The position numbers and the translations under genes were made by a program. 64,000 bases of DNA from assembly GCA_951813615.1 (NCBI GenBank), contig OX638377.1, positions 1,488,001-1,552,000 of the forward strand. Reading direction: 5' to 3'. Under the pieces are notes generated by a model. That model was not told the origin of the DNA and did no database searches. It was given only the letters and a program-made list of their open reading frames with translations. This DNA is from an uncultured Latescibacterota bacterium (GTDB lineage: Bacteria; Latescibacterota; UBA2968; UBA8231). The stretch's first letter is position 1. Each line of letters begins with the position of its first letter. Of the stretch, positions 35,122-42,415 are shown piece after piece.

Positions 35122-35783
35122 GTCCCCTCGCGCAAGAGTAGGCGGCGGTCGCACCGCGCCGCTAGCTCGAGGTCGTGGGTTGCGATGACGAGGGCAGCTT
35201 GCTCGGCGCGGTGCAGTGTGAAGAGCAGGTCGGCAACGGTGGTAGCTGTCTGGCGGTCGAGGCTGCCGGTAGGCTCGTCGCAGAGCAAGAGACCAGGCTG
35301 GTTGATCAAGGCGCGCGCCACGGCCACGCGCTGGCACTCGCCGCCGGACAGTTCAGCGGGGCGATGGTACAGGCGTTCCTCCAGACCGACGGCGGTCAAA
35401 AGGTCGCGGGCGCGCTCGCGTCGGTCGGCTTGGGGAAAGGCGAGGGTGGGGATTAGGGCATTTTCAAAGGCCGAGTACTGGGGCAGCAGGTGGTGGTTTT
35501 GGAAGACGAAGCCGATGTGCTGGTTGCGGAAGCGGGCGAGTTGTGGTTCGGGGAGGGCTAGTGGGTCTTGTCCGCCGATGGCGATTTGGCCCGAGGTTGG
35601 GGCTTCGAGGGTGCCGAGCAGGTGCAGCAAGGTGCTCTTGCCCGAGCCGGATGGGCCGATAAGCGCCAAGGATTGACCTATCTCGGCGCGGAGCGAAACG
35701 CCGCGCAGCACTTTGACGGTCTGGTCGCCGAGGGCGAAGTGCTTGCAGACGTCGGCTACTTCGAGGGCCGGGGCTGCGTTCAT
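35106..35783 (-). CDS. ABC transporter ATP-binding protein (LolD/MacB/YbbA type)
   Basis: The 225-residue ATPase has a Walker A motif (GPSGSGKST), a Q-loop segment (IGFVFQNHHLLP), the signature LSGGECQRVAVARAL and a Walker B motif LLLCDEPTGSLD followed by the switch His in VIATHD. This pattern is typical of ATPases that power FtsX-type permeases. It is translationally coupled to the thioesterase gene upstream (ATGA at 35780-35783) and overlaps the permease gene by 16 bp at its end. It presumably energises that permease. All motifs needed for ATP hydrolysis are intact. Confidence 0.9.
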   Translation of the reverse strand: MNAAPALEVADVCKHFALGDQTVKVLRGVSLRAEIGQSLALIGPSGSGKSTLLHLLGTLEAPTSGQIAIGGQDPLALPEPQLARFRNQHIGFVFQNHHLLPQYSAFENALIPTLAFPQADRRERARDLLTAVGLEERLYHRPAELSGGECQRVAVARALINQPGLLLCDEPTGSLDRQTATTVADLLFTLHRAEQAALVIATHDLELAARCDRRLLLREGTCVEA

Positions 35784-36196
35784 GGGTGCGCCGCCAGTTT
35801 GCGGGTGATAAAGTCTGGGATAGGAATGGCGCGGATGGCCTCGCCCGGATTGCAGATACAGCAGGCGATTTTAAGTCGGCCTTGAGCTATCTGCTCGCCG
35901 TCGCAGTGGAAGTCTAAGCGAAAGCTGAGGGATTTCTTGCCCTGCTTTTCGAGGTGTACATGGATGTCGAGGACGTCTTCGAAGGTGACGGGGCGGAAGT
36001 ACTCGCATTCGGCGGTAAGGCGGGGCCAGCTAATGATGTCGCCGTCGCATTCGCTGTGGACGCTCAGGCCTAGGCTGCGCCAGAAGGCGTGCTCGGCGGC
36101 TTCCATGAAGACGAAGAAGCGCGCAAAGTGGACGATACCAGCCTGGTCGGTATCGGCCCACTCGACGCGACGGCGGGTGCGGAATTCGACGGACAC
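35780..36196 (-). CDS. Acyl-CoA thioesterase, hotdog fold (YbgC/4HBT type)
   Basis: The 138-residue protein begins with GTG 36196 and shows the 4-hydroxybenzoyl-CoA thioesterase motif VEWADTDQAGIVHFARFFVFMEAA, in which Asp17 is the expected catalytic residue. Hotdog thioesterases of this group hydrolyse acyl-CoA or related thioesters. The gene is sandwiched between an EamA-like membrane protein (1-bp gap after its stop) and the ABC ATPase (4-bp overlap), so all are likely one operon. The acyl substrate is unknown. Housekeeping YbgC is usually linked with tol-pal genes, which are absent here. Confidence 0.8.
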   Translation of the reverse strand: MSVEFRTRRRVEWADTDQAGIVHFARFFVFMEAAEHAFWRSLGLSVHSECDGDIISWPRLTAECEYFRPVTFEDVLDIHVHLEKQGKKSLSFRLDFHCDGEQIAQGRLKIACCICNPGEAIRAIPIPDFITRKLAAHP

Positions 36197-36197
36197 G

Positions 36198-36668
36198 TCA
36201 GTTGCCAGGTCGGAAGAACGTGACTAGGCAGCCGCCCATAGCGGCCAAGACGATGCCGAGGACAAAGGGCCAGCGCACAGCCGCCCAGCCGCCAGCGGGT
36301 GGATGTATGAGTACGGCGACGATTGCGTTGACGATGGGAGCACCGGCAAAGACGATGGACATGACCACGGCCGGCGTCCCCTTGGCACCAAAGGCGAGCA
36401 GGACGCCCAACGCGCCGATGGCCCCGGCGATACCAGCGGCGGTGGACCAGAAGACGCCTTTGGCCGGATAGATCCAACTCGCGCCATTGTAGGCTAGGAC
36501 GATCAACGAGCCGAAGACCGCGGTGAGCAGATAGGCCAAGCCGACGAAGAGGAAGGCTTTGTAACGGCCGTTTACTGGGTCGGCCATGGCGATCTGGCCG
36601 GTGTGCAGCAGGACGCCGTAGAGGCCCCAACAAGAGACGGTGAGAAGAGCGAAGACGAGCCAAGTCAT
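36198..36668 (-). CDS. Single-domain EamA/DMT-like membrane protein
   Basis: This 156-residue membrane protein has about five hydrophobic segments and matches a single EamA (drug/metabolite transporter) repeat: TWLVFALLTVSCWGLYGVLL, AYLLTAVFGSLIVLAYNG, and a C-terminal FVLGIVLAAMGGCLVTFF. Full-length DMT exporters have two such repeats (~300 residues), so this half-size protein would work as a dimer, like small multidrug-resistance-type relatives. AGGA lies 9 bases before the ATG. It precedes the thioesterase gene by 1 bp and likely leads the operon of thioesterase, ATPase and permease. The substrate is unknown. Confidence 0.65.
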   Translation of the reverse strand: MTWLVFALLTVSCWGLYGVLLHTGQIAMADPVNGRYKAFLFVGLAYLLTAVFGSLIVLAYNGASWIYPAKGVFWSTAAGIAGAIGALGVLLAFGAKGTPAVVMSIVFAGAPIVNAIVAVLIHPPAGGWAAVRWPFVLGIVLAAMGGCLVTFFRPGN

Positions 36669-36733
36669 GGAGTAATCCTTTCGCTTGCGCGTTCGCTCAT
36701 AATGTGGCTAGGAGACTTGCTGCTGTCGAGAGG

Positions 36734-37753
36734 TCACGCGATCTCGATGAGGTTCTCGAAATGGACGCCACAGTCGCAGAGCGATACGGGAATGTTGAAT
36801 CGCGTCTCCAGTTCGTCTATGAGGCGTCGGACGGGCGCGGTCAATGCGCTGCGGTGGCGCGCCCCGGCGACCTCGGGGTCGAGGTGGTCGCAGAAGGTCA
36901 GGGCCAATTGGGTGGGACCGTTGAGTAGGACGGCGGTTTCCAAATGCGGATAGGAGATGCCCGAGGCTTTGCGCCGCCGTCGCCCGGTCGTCACGCCGTA
37001 TTCGGCGATGTCCCGGCGGTCTTCCTCCGCCTCCGCTAGTTGCAGTGGTAAGGGGCCAGTGCCAACGCGGCTAGGCAGTGCTTTGACTACTAAGCAGACT
37101 TCTTCGATATGACGCCAGTTGAGTCCGACGTCATCGGCAAAGGCGGCGGTGGTACAGTTGTCTGAGGTGCAGTCGGGATAGTCATCGCTCAGGGCTAGCG
37201 ACAGGTGGGTGCCTTGGCTGCCTTCGACGACGATGGTTTCACCGCGCAGGCAACTCTCGTTGAGCTCGCGGGCCACATCGGCGGTGTAATCCGCGAGGAT
37301 CTGCTCGTCGCGGGCTTGGCGAGCTTTGCGCAGGGCGAATTCAGCGCGGGCGACGCCGCTGCCGCTAGCGGTGGTGCCGTGTTCCTGCAGAAAGACGTCA
37401 GTCGCTTCGCGTTGGCGGTACTCGGGCAAGATCAGCGGGCAGCGGTAATCGACGCGGGTCCGCTCGCGCAGCCCATAGTTAGGGTCTAGCTGGTCGAGTT
37501 CGGCGAAGAACTGCTCGGGGTCGACGGCGACGCCGCTGCCGACGCGCAATTGTGTATCGGAATGGAGAAAGCCGCAGGGTAACTGCCGAGTGCGGATTTC
37601 TCCACCGTCGGCAAAGAGGATACTGTGCCCGGCGTTGGTGCCGACCCCAGCTCGGACGCTGTAGGCGGCTTGGTGTTTTTGCGCGAGGAAGGCGGCAACC
37701 TTGCCTTTACCCGAATCGCCCCAGAAGGCGTCAACGACGATGATGGCGCTCAT
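36734..37753 (-). CDS. Short adenylosuccinate synthetase-like protein (PurA family)
   Basis: The 339-residue protein is about 90 residues shorter than standard PurA but retains the landmarks: a P-loop-like WGDSGKGK near the N-terminus (standard is WGDEGKGK; the catalytic Asp is kept and Glu is replaced by Ser), NAGH (the active-site His), and the C-terminal GVTTGRRRRKASG loop, followed by LALTFCDHLD. PurA joins IMP and aspartate using GTP to make adenylosuccinate. Its short form recalls archaeal PurA and the phage PurZ family, though PurZ replaces the Asp that is kept here. It lies divergently from a LysR gene. It could be the cell's PurA or a paralogue for a modified nucleotide; the window does not decide. 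Confidence 0.75.
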   Translation of the reverse strand: MSAIIVVDAFWGDSGKGKVAAFLAQKHQAAYSVRAGVGTNAGHSILFADGGEIRTRQLPCGFLHSDTQLRVGSGVAVDPEQFFAELDQLDPNYGLRERTRVDYRCPLILPEYRQREATDVFLQEHGTTASGSGVARAEFALRKARQARDEQILADYTADVARELNESCLRGETIVVEGSQGTHLSLALSDDYPDCTSDNCTTAAFADDVGLNWRHIEEVCLVVKALPSRVGTGPLPLQLAEAEEDRRDIAEYGVTTGRRRRKASGISYPHLETAVLLNGPTQLALTFCDHLDPEVAGARHRSALTAPVRRLIDELETRFNIPVSLCDCGVHFENLIEIA

Positions 37754-37836
37754 GGCGCACCTCCATTTTAAGAAGTGGATTGGTTGACGCTTCTGACGAT
37801 AAGTGAAATTGTAGCATAATAAAAATTTATATATCT

Positions 37837-37851
37837 TATTCTTAGGATAAT
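37837..37851. promoter_or_regulatory. Candidate LysR operator in the divergent promoter
   Basis: TTATTCTTAGGATAA is an imperfect dyad within the AT-rich 121-bp gap between the PurA-like gene and the LysR gene. Its position, 24 bp before the lysR start codon, fits a LysR-type recognition site for autoregulation and control of the divergent gene. Predicted from sequence only. Confidence 0.4.
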
Positions 37852-37874
37852 TAATACAAATGTAAGGACTCCGA

Positions 37875-38768
37875 ATGGACCTCTATCAATTGCGCAGTTT
37901 CTATGAAATCGTCCGCGAGCAGAGCTTTACGCGGGCAGCCGACAAACTCTTTCTGACGCAGCCGGCTATCAGCCTACAGATCAAAGCATTGGAAAACGAA
38001 CTGGACGAGATTCTACTTGAGCGCAATCGGCGGCAACTCCGTCTGACGCCGGCCGGTGAGATTCTCTTTACTCATGCGAAGGCGGTTCTCTCGCGGCTGG
38101 AGAAGGCGCGCGACGATATTGCGGCGCTCAAGCAGGTCTTGCGCGGGCGGTTGGCCATTGGGACTAGCGATACCAACTGCACCTATGTTTTGCCCAGCGT
38201 GCTCGCCGAGTTCCGCGCCCGCTACCCGGCGGTCGAGTTGGACATCCGCAATCGCATGTCGCCGGAGGTGAGCAATCTAGTGCTCAACGACGAAGTGGAG
38301 TTTGGGTTGGCGACATTGCCGGTCAAGCACCGCGACTTGGTCAGCGAGTCGCTTTTCGAGCGGCGGGATGTGCTTATTTGTCCCCCGGACCACGCACTGG
38401 GCAAAAGGCGCAGGATAAGGCTCAAACAGCTTGCCGAATATCCGTTTCTGGTCTTGGAACGCGGGAGCACTAGCCGGCAGTTGCTCGACGAGGTTTTCCA
38501 GCGCGAGGGCTTGGCGTTGCAGGTCGAAATGACGCTCGGTGGGATCGAGATTATCAAGCGCTACGTGGAGATCGGGTTGGGTATTGCACTGGTGCCAGAG
38601 GTGGCGGTGGAAGCAGGAGTCGCCGCCGGGAAAGTACGCGCTATCCAGGTCAATGGATTGGCCAAACGCCAAATAGGCCTAATCGAGCACCGGGGACGGC
38701 GACGCTCGCCGGCGACGGAGGCTTTCTTGGCGCTCTTGCGGGAATTTGTCAGCGCCGGGAAGATTTAA
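37875..38768 (+). CDS. LysR family transcriptional regulator
   Basis: The 297-residue regulator starts at 37875 with AAGGA 7 bases upstream. Residues 1-60 form the winged helix-turn-helix (MDLYQLRSFYEIVREQSFTR, then AADKLFLTQPAISLQIKALE), and residues ~90-290 form the effector-binding domain (RGRLAIGTSDTNCTYVLPSV). The effector part is closest in layout to the CysB/CbbR group. It is transcribed divergently from the PurA-like gene, the usual arrangement in which a LysR protein controls its neighbour. The ligand is unknown. Confidence 0.9.
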   Translation: MDLYQLRSFYEIVREQSFTRAADKLFLTQPAISLQIKALENELDEILLERNRRQLRLTPAGEILFTHAKAVLSRLEKARDDIAALKQVLRGRLAIGTSDTNCTYVLPSVLAEFRARYPAVELDIRNRMSPEVSNLVLNDEVEFGLATLPVKHRDLVSESLFERRDVLICPPDHALGKRRRIRLKQLAEYPFLVLERGSTSRQLLDEVFQREGLALQVEMTLGGIEIIKRYVEIGLGIALVPEVAVEAGVAAGKVRAIQVNGLAKRQIGLIEHRGRRRSPATEAFLALLREFVSAGKI

Positions 38769-38814
38769 CGCGCAAAGCCCCGACATCGCATTTGGGCAGT
38801 GATTGCGTTTGAAA

Positions 38815-39201
38815 TTAAGGAGTAGCTCCCGCGCCCGCCCTTTTAAGCCGTACCGCAGGGAGTCTTTTCAGTCGCTGATTGAGCGGATCCACTTCAATGC
38901 CCACCGATTCGAGAGCCGTTACCCCCAGCAGCGGCTCGGCGTCCGCCGCGCCGAAGATAATCGTGCCGCCGACGATTTCGCCCATGAATTCAATATCCGC
39001 GGTCGTGATGTCGAGCTTGAGTTCAGTGCCATTGGCCAACTCATACGTCCGCTGACTTTTCGGCTCAAGACCGATGGCTTCGAGGTGCGGTCTTGGGACG
39101 AGGCAATCCGTCGCCCCAGTATCGACCAGAAACAGCCCTTCCCAAGTGCGGTGCGGCGCAGCCGGATTGCGAATGGTTACGGTGACGTGCGTGGCTCCCA
39201 T
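38815..39201 (-). CDS. Retroviral-type (clan AA) aspartic protease-like protein
   Basis: The 128-residue product begins at ATG 39201, with AAGGAAC about 8 bases upstream; the longer frame reaching 39276 lacks a ribosome-binding site. The motif GLFLVDTGATDCLVP contains the catalytic DTGA of single-chain retropepsin-like proteases, which work as dimers. A second hydrophobic motif (GEIVGGTIIFGAADAEPLLG) corresponds to the flap and hydrophobic-Gly partner, followed by VTALESVGIEVDPLNQRL. Bacterial members are often small and of unknown substrate. A 56-bp piece of its 3' end is duplicated 500 bp away (39389-39444) in the same orientation. Confidence 0.75.
   Translation of the reverse strand: MGATHVTVTIRNPAAPHRTWEGLFLVDTGATDCLVPRPHLEAIGLEPKSQRTYELANGTELKLDITTADIEFMGEIVGGTIIFGAADAEPLLGVTALESVGIEVDPLNQRLKRLPAVRLKRAGAGATP
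38862..38917 (-). repeat. 56-bp repeat, copy 1 (inside the protease gene)
   Basis: This stretch encodes part of the C-terminal end of the protease (ESVGIEVDPLNQRLKR). A near-identical copy with only a few substitutions is found at 39389-39444. See the protease remnant entry. Confidence 0.75.
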
Positions 39202-39388
39202 GTTCGTTCCTTTTTTATTTGTCTCGCGGGCCTTCTCCCCGCTACTGGTTAGAACTTCCAAGACGACGCCTAGCACGTCAACTGCACCTTCTTGATATGG
39301 GCTGTGGACATAGCTGACTAATAAGGGGAATTTCGCGGTTAGGAAAATTTTTGCTTACCTCATTGTTTTGAGGGGTATTGTAGGTAAC

Positions 39389-39444
39389 GTCTTTTCAGCC
39401 GCTGATTGAGCGGGCCCACTTCAATGCCCACCGATTCGAGGGCC
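39389..39444 (-). pseudogene. 3' remnant of a second aspartic protease gene (repeat copy 2)
   Basis: On the minus strand this 56-bp copy reads ESVGIEVGPLNQRLKR in the same frame order as the intact protease, followed by a few codons to a stop. The rest of the gene is missing; the upstream end merges into the last codons of the glycosyltransferase gene (its GPRIGGH end and TGA lie within the copy). A deletion seems to have fused the end of the glycosyltransferase gene to a decayed protease gene. The intact neighbour at 38815 is its paralogue. Confidence 0.6.
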
Positions 39445-40737
39445 TAATCCTTTCTCCAGATACTGCTCGTACACGGCGAGCGTCCCCTCGGCCATGGCAT
39501 CGGCGTGGAAGCGACTGTGGACCGCCTCTTGGCCGGTTTGTCCGAGTTGGCGTCGCCGCTTTTCGTCGCGCAGCAAGGCGGCAAGCTCGTTGGCTAGGAT
39601 CTCCGGGGAATGGGGTGCGACGAGGAGACCGCCGCCGGTAGCTGCGATCAGCTCGGGGAACGCGCCGTGGTTGGGCTGGATGACCGGGATGCCGTTGGCT
39701 AGGGCCTCGAGGATAGACAGACCTTTGGGGTCGGCGTAAACCGAGGGTACGGAGAAGACGTGCAGCGAGGAGAGGAAGCGGATTTTTTCGTGGCGGTCAA
39801 CCTCGCCGTGGTAGGTGAACGAGTCGCCTAGTCCCCCGGCGCGAATTTTTTGCACCTGCTCGGCGAAGTAGGGCTTGTCGTAGGCGCTGAGGTAGCCGGC
39901 GGCTTCGAGGCGCAGGGAGGCAAATTCGGGCTGTTCTTTTAATTGTCGGAACGCATCGACGAGCAGGTGAAAGCCCTTTTCCGGGCAGATGCGGGCGAGG
40001 TAGCCGATTTTGTAGGGGCCGTCAGCAGGCGGTGGCTCTTGGCCGTGTCCGGTCAGATTGAGGCCGAGCGGCACTACGTGGATTTTGGTGTGCGGTATCT
40101 GTAGGTACTCGGCCATGTGCTCTTGGTAATACGCACACGGGGCGATGAAGGCGTCGATGTCTTGGGCGCGTTGGCGCAGGGTTTTCAAGGCTTGGGACTT
40201 CCAAGGTTCGACTAGGCCGTCTAAGAACAGGTCCTCTCCTTGAAGGGCGCAGAGGATGGGGACACCTAACTGTGCTTTCAATTGGCGGGCCATGCCGACG
40301 AACATGGCGTTGGTTAGCTGGATGACGTCGGGTTTGAAATCGCGCTGGAGCCAAGCGATGAGGCGGGTGAGTTCCTTTTGTTGATTGCCCTCCTCGCCGG
40401 CGAGGATTGAGACGGTGAGTGGTCCTAGGTCGCGGGCATTGGTAGAGGAGCCCAAGCGCGCGAGGGTGCGGATCAGGAACGGCGAGTCGAGGACGCGGTC
40501 GAAGAGGCGGTGTGTGCGGCGAAAAAAGGACCACTGCTGTTGCAGGAAGATGCTGACGCCGCCGTAGAAGACGCGGTCCAGCGAGACGTTTTCCTCGTCC
40601 GTGCGCAGCGGCGTATAGGTCGGGATCAGAGCGACATCAGCGTCGCGGCGCGAGAGGGCGGCCGCGAGCGCGTTGTCGTGGATGCAGCTACCGCAGTACA
40701 TGCTGGCCGCACCAGCCGTGATGTAGGCGACGCGCAT
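39421..40737 (-). CDS. Glycosyltransferase family 4 protein
   Basis: The 438-residue protein has the GT-B fold of GT4 enzymes: an N-terminal Rossmann part with MYCGSCIHDN and PDVIQLTNAMFVG, and a C-terminal part with YKIGYLARICPEKGFHLLVD, YHGEVDRHEK and the EALANGIPVIQP motif (the nucleotide-sugar binding EX7E region). GT4 enzymes use UDP- or GDP-sugars to build glycolipids, polysaccharides or glycosylated small molecules. It starts 2 bp from the stop of the symporter gene, so it ends a long coupled operon. Its final residues (GPRIGGH) are derived from a protease remnant, so the C-terminus is probably abnormal. Acceptor and donor are unknown. Confidence 0.85.
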   Translation of the reverse strand: MRVAYITAGAASMYCGSCIHDNALAAALSRRDADVALIPTYTPLRTDEENVSLDRVFYGGVSIFLQQQWSFFRRTHRLFDRVLDSPFLIRTLARLGSSTNARDLGPLTVSILAGEEGNQQKELTRLIAWLQRDFKPDVIQLTNAMFVGMARQLKAQLGVPILCALQGEDLFLDGLVEPWKSQALKTLRQRAQDIDAFIAPCAYYQEHMAEYLQIPHTKIHVVPLGLNLTGHGQEPPPADGPYKIGYLARICPEKGFHLLVDAFRQLKEQPEFASLRLEAAGYLSAYDKPYFAEQVQKIRAGGLGDSFTYHGEVDRHEKIRFLSSLHVFSVPSVYADPKGLSILEALANGIPVIQPNHGAFPELIAATGGGLLVAPHSPEILANELAALLRDEKRRRQLGQTGQEAVHSRFHADAMAEGTLAVYEQYLEKGLGPRIGGH

Positions 40738-40739
40738 CG

Positions 40740-42194
40740 CTAGAAGAATTTATCGACGGTGCTTTTGGCCGGTGGCTTGGTCAACAGCGAGCCGACGACC
40801 ATGGCCACGGCAGAAGCCGCTAGGATCACCACCACGGGCATTACTCCGGTCATGCCGACCGTATAGCCGGGGATTTTCCACCCCTGAAAAAAGAAATAGC
40901 ACCACAGCGCGGCCACGGTGAGCACGGAGGCAAAGGCACCGTACTGGGTGCTGCGCTTCCAGAACAGGGCGGCGACAACCACTGGGAAAAGCGCGGCGAA
41001 GCCGGTGAAGGACCAGACGGCGAGGGAGAAGATGCTGCGGGCCGAGACCAGCGAGAGTACGTAGGTAACGGCGAAGATGGCGATCACGAAGAGGCGGCCC
41101 CACAGCACTTGGGCCTTTTCGCTCAACTCGTCGCCCTTGCGGTAGTGGCGGACGATGTCTTGGGTGAACATGTTGCTGATGGACAGCACCTGCGAGTCGA
41201 GCGACGACATAATCGCGGCAAAGACCCCGGCGGCGAGCAGGCCGGCTAGGGCACCGGGAGCGTGTAGGTCGATCATCTTGACCAGCACGGAGTTGGCGGC
41301 CGCGCCCTTGAGGCCGGGGAAGTCAATGCTGCCGAAGATTCCCAAAAGCACGCTGGGGATCCAGACGATGGCGATGCACAGCGGGTAGAACATCAGCGGC
41401 CAGCGAAAGGTGCGAGCGCTTTTAGCGGTGAGCCAATGGGTGAAAAGGTGGGGGAACATGCCGACCGAGAGCGGGATGCAGGTGTAGGTCAACAGTTTGA
41501 TTGGGCTGATATTGTCCCCCTTGATCAGCAGCTCGGGGTGCGCCGCCGTGACTTGCGCTAGCGCGCTGTCCAGCCCGCCCAGCTTATCGACGATGACGAA
41601 GAAGGTCACGCCGCCTAAGATCATAAAAACCAGCGTTTGGAAGGCGTTGGCCCAGGCGGTGCCTCTCATGCCGCCGAAGCTGACGTAGGCCAGTACCACC
41701 AAGCAGACCAGCAGGCCGCCGGCCCATTGGGGAATCTGCCCCTTGGTGATTTGGGCGAGGGTGATGCCGCCGCCCATGACGCCGATGAGCAGATAGGGGA
41801 TCAGCAGCGCGATCATGACGACGAAGAGCAGCAGGCCCAAGCCGTCGGAGTCCCAGCGGCGGCGGAAGTACTGGACTTGCGTGAGGAGGTTGTGGCGCTT
41901 GCCGAGCGCCCAGACGCGGGTGCCGATGAAGAAGAAGACGGTGGGGATAATCAGGGCCGCACCCGAAGGCATCAGGGCGAAGACGCCGATACCGGTGTGG
42001 TAGGCTTCGCCGGAGGCTCCCAAAATGGCGAACGCGGTCATGTTGGTACCAAACAGCGACATCAGCAGCAGGAAGGGGCCGATGGAGCGGCTGGCGACAA
42101 AGTAGTCCTCGCCGGTGCCGCGAAAGAAGCGATTGGAGAGGACGCCGATGCAGAGTACTAGGCCGAGATAGCAGAGAATGATGGTCGTGGTCAT
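40740..42194 (-). CDS. Sodium:solute symporter (SSS family)
   Basis: The 484-residue product has about 13 membrane segments and matches SSS-family transporters: FLLLMSLFGTNMTAFAILG near the first spans, WANAFQTLVFMILG and GLLAAGVFAAIMSSLDSQVL with the conserved Ser-Ser-Leu-Asp sodium site. It starts with ATGA overlapping the DUF3311 gene, a small partner gene often found beside SSS transporters. Role: sodium-coupled import of an organic solute such as a carboxylate, amino acid or sugar. Because it is coupled to a CoA ligase and a halogenase-like oxidoreductase, its substrate may be an aromatic acid used by the operon; this is inference. Confidence 0.85.
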   Translation of the reverse strand: MTTTIILCYLGLVLCIGVLSNRFFRGTGEDYFVASRSIGPFLLLMSLFGTNMTAFAILGASGEAYHTGIGVFALMPSGAALIIPTVFFFIGTRVWALGKRHNLLTQVQYFRRRWDSDGLGLLLFVVMIALLIPYLLIGVMGGGITLAQITKGQIPQWAGGLLVCLVVLAYVSFGGMRGTAWANAFQTLVFMILGGVTFFVIVDKLGGLDSALAQVTAAHPELLIKGDNISPIKLLTYTCIPLSVGMFPHLFTHWLTAKSARTFRWPLMFYPLCIAIVWIPSVLLGIFGSIDFPGLKGAAANSVLVKMIDLHAPGALAGLLAAGVFAAIMSSLDSQVLSISNMFTQDIVRHYRKGDELSEKAQVLWGRLFVIAIFAVTYVLSLVSARSIFSLAVWSFTGFAALFPVVVAALFWKRSTQYGAFASVLTVAALWCYFFFQGWKIPGYTVGMTGVMPVVVILAASAVAMVVGSLLTKPPAKSTVDKFF

Positions 42195-42415
42195 GCCGCT
42201 TGCTCCTCGTCCTCTGCGTCTAACTCGGACGGCCAGGCGTAGTTGACCAGCAAGACCATCAGCCCGGTGGCGGCCACGCAGAAGCCGATGTGGTAGAGCA
42301 AGCCGATGGGAAGTCCCAAGACGATGCGCGGATCGTCCCAGAGCCAGAGGTCGTTGTGCAGGAGATAGAGGATTATAATCCCCAGGTAGAGGAGCCAGCG
42401 GACGGTGGTGTTCAC
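42191..42415 (-). CDS. DUF3311 small membrane protein, symporter partner
   Basis: The 74-residue protein starts with GTG 42415 (AGGAG upstream, overlapping the oxidoreductase stop by 4 bp) and overlaps the symporter start by 4 bp. It has two membrane segments (WLLYLGIIILYLLH and IGFCVAATGLMVLLVNYAW). DUF3311 proteins commonly precede SSS symporter genes and are thought to be small accessory subunits. The longer frame to 42469 extends into the previous gene. Its role in transport is inferred from this genomic habit. Confidence 0.75.
   Translation of the reverse strand: MNTTVRWLLYLGIIILYLLHNDLWLWDDPRIVLGLPIGLLYHIGFCVAATGLMVLLVNYAWPSELDAEDEEQAA

Noticed and set aside
35122..35337. N-terminal extension of the permease frame
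   Set aside because: It lies inside the ATPase gene in another frame and has no membrane or family pattern; a GTG start at 35121 suits the family.
36734..37753. PurZ (diaminopurine genome synthesis) identity for the PurA-like gene
   Set aside because: As I recall, PurZ replaces the catalytic Asp of the WGD motif; it is retained here, and no phage replication genes are nearby.
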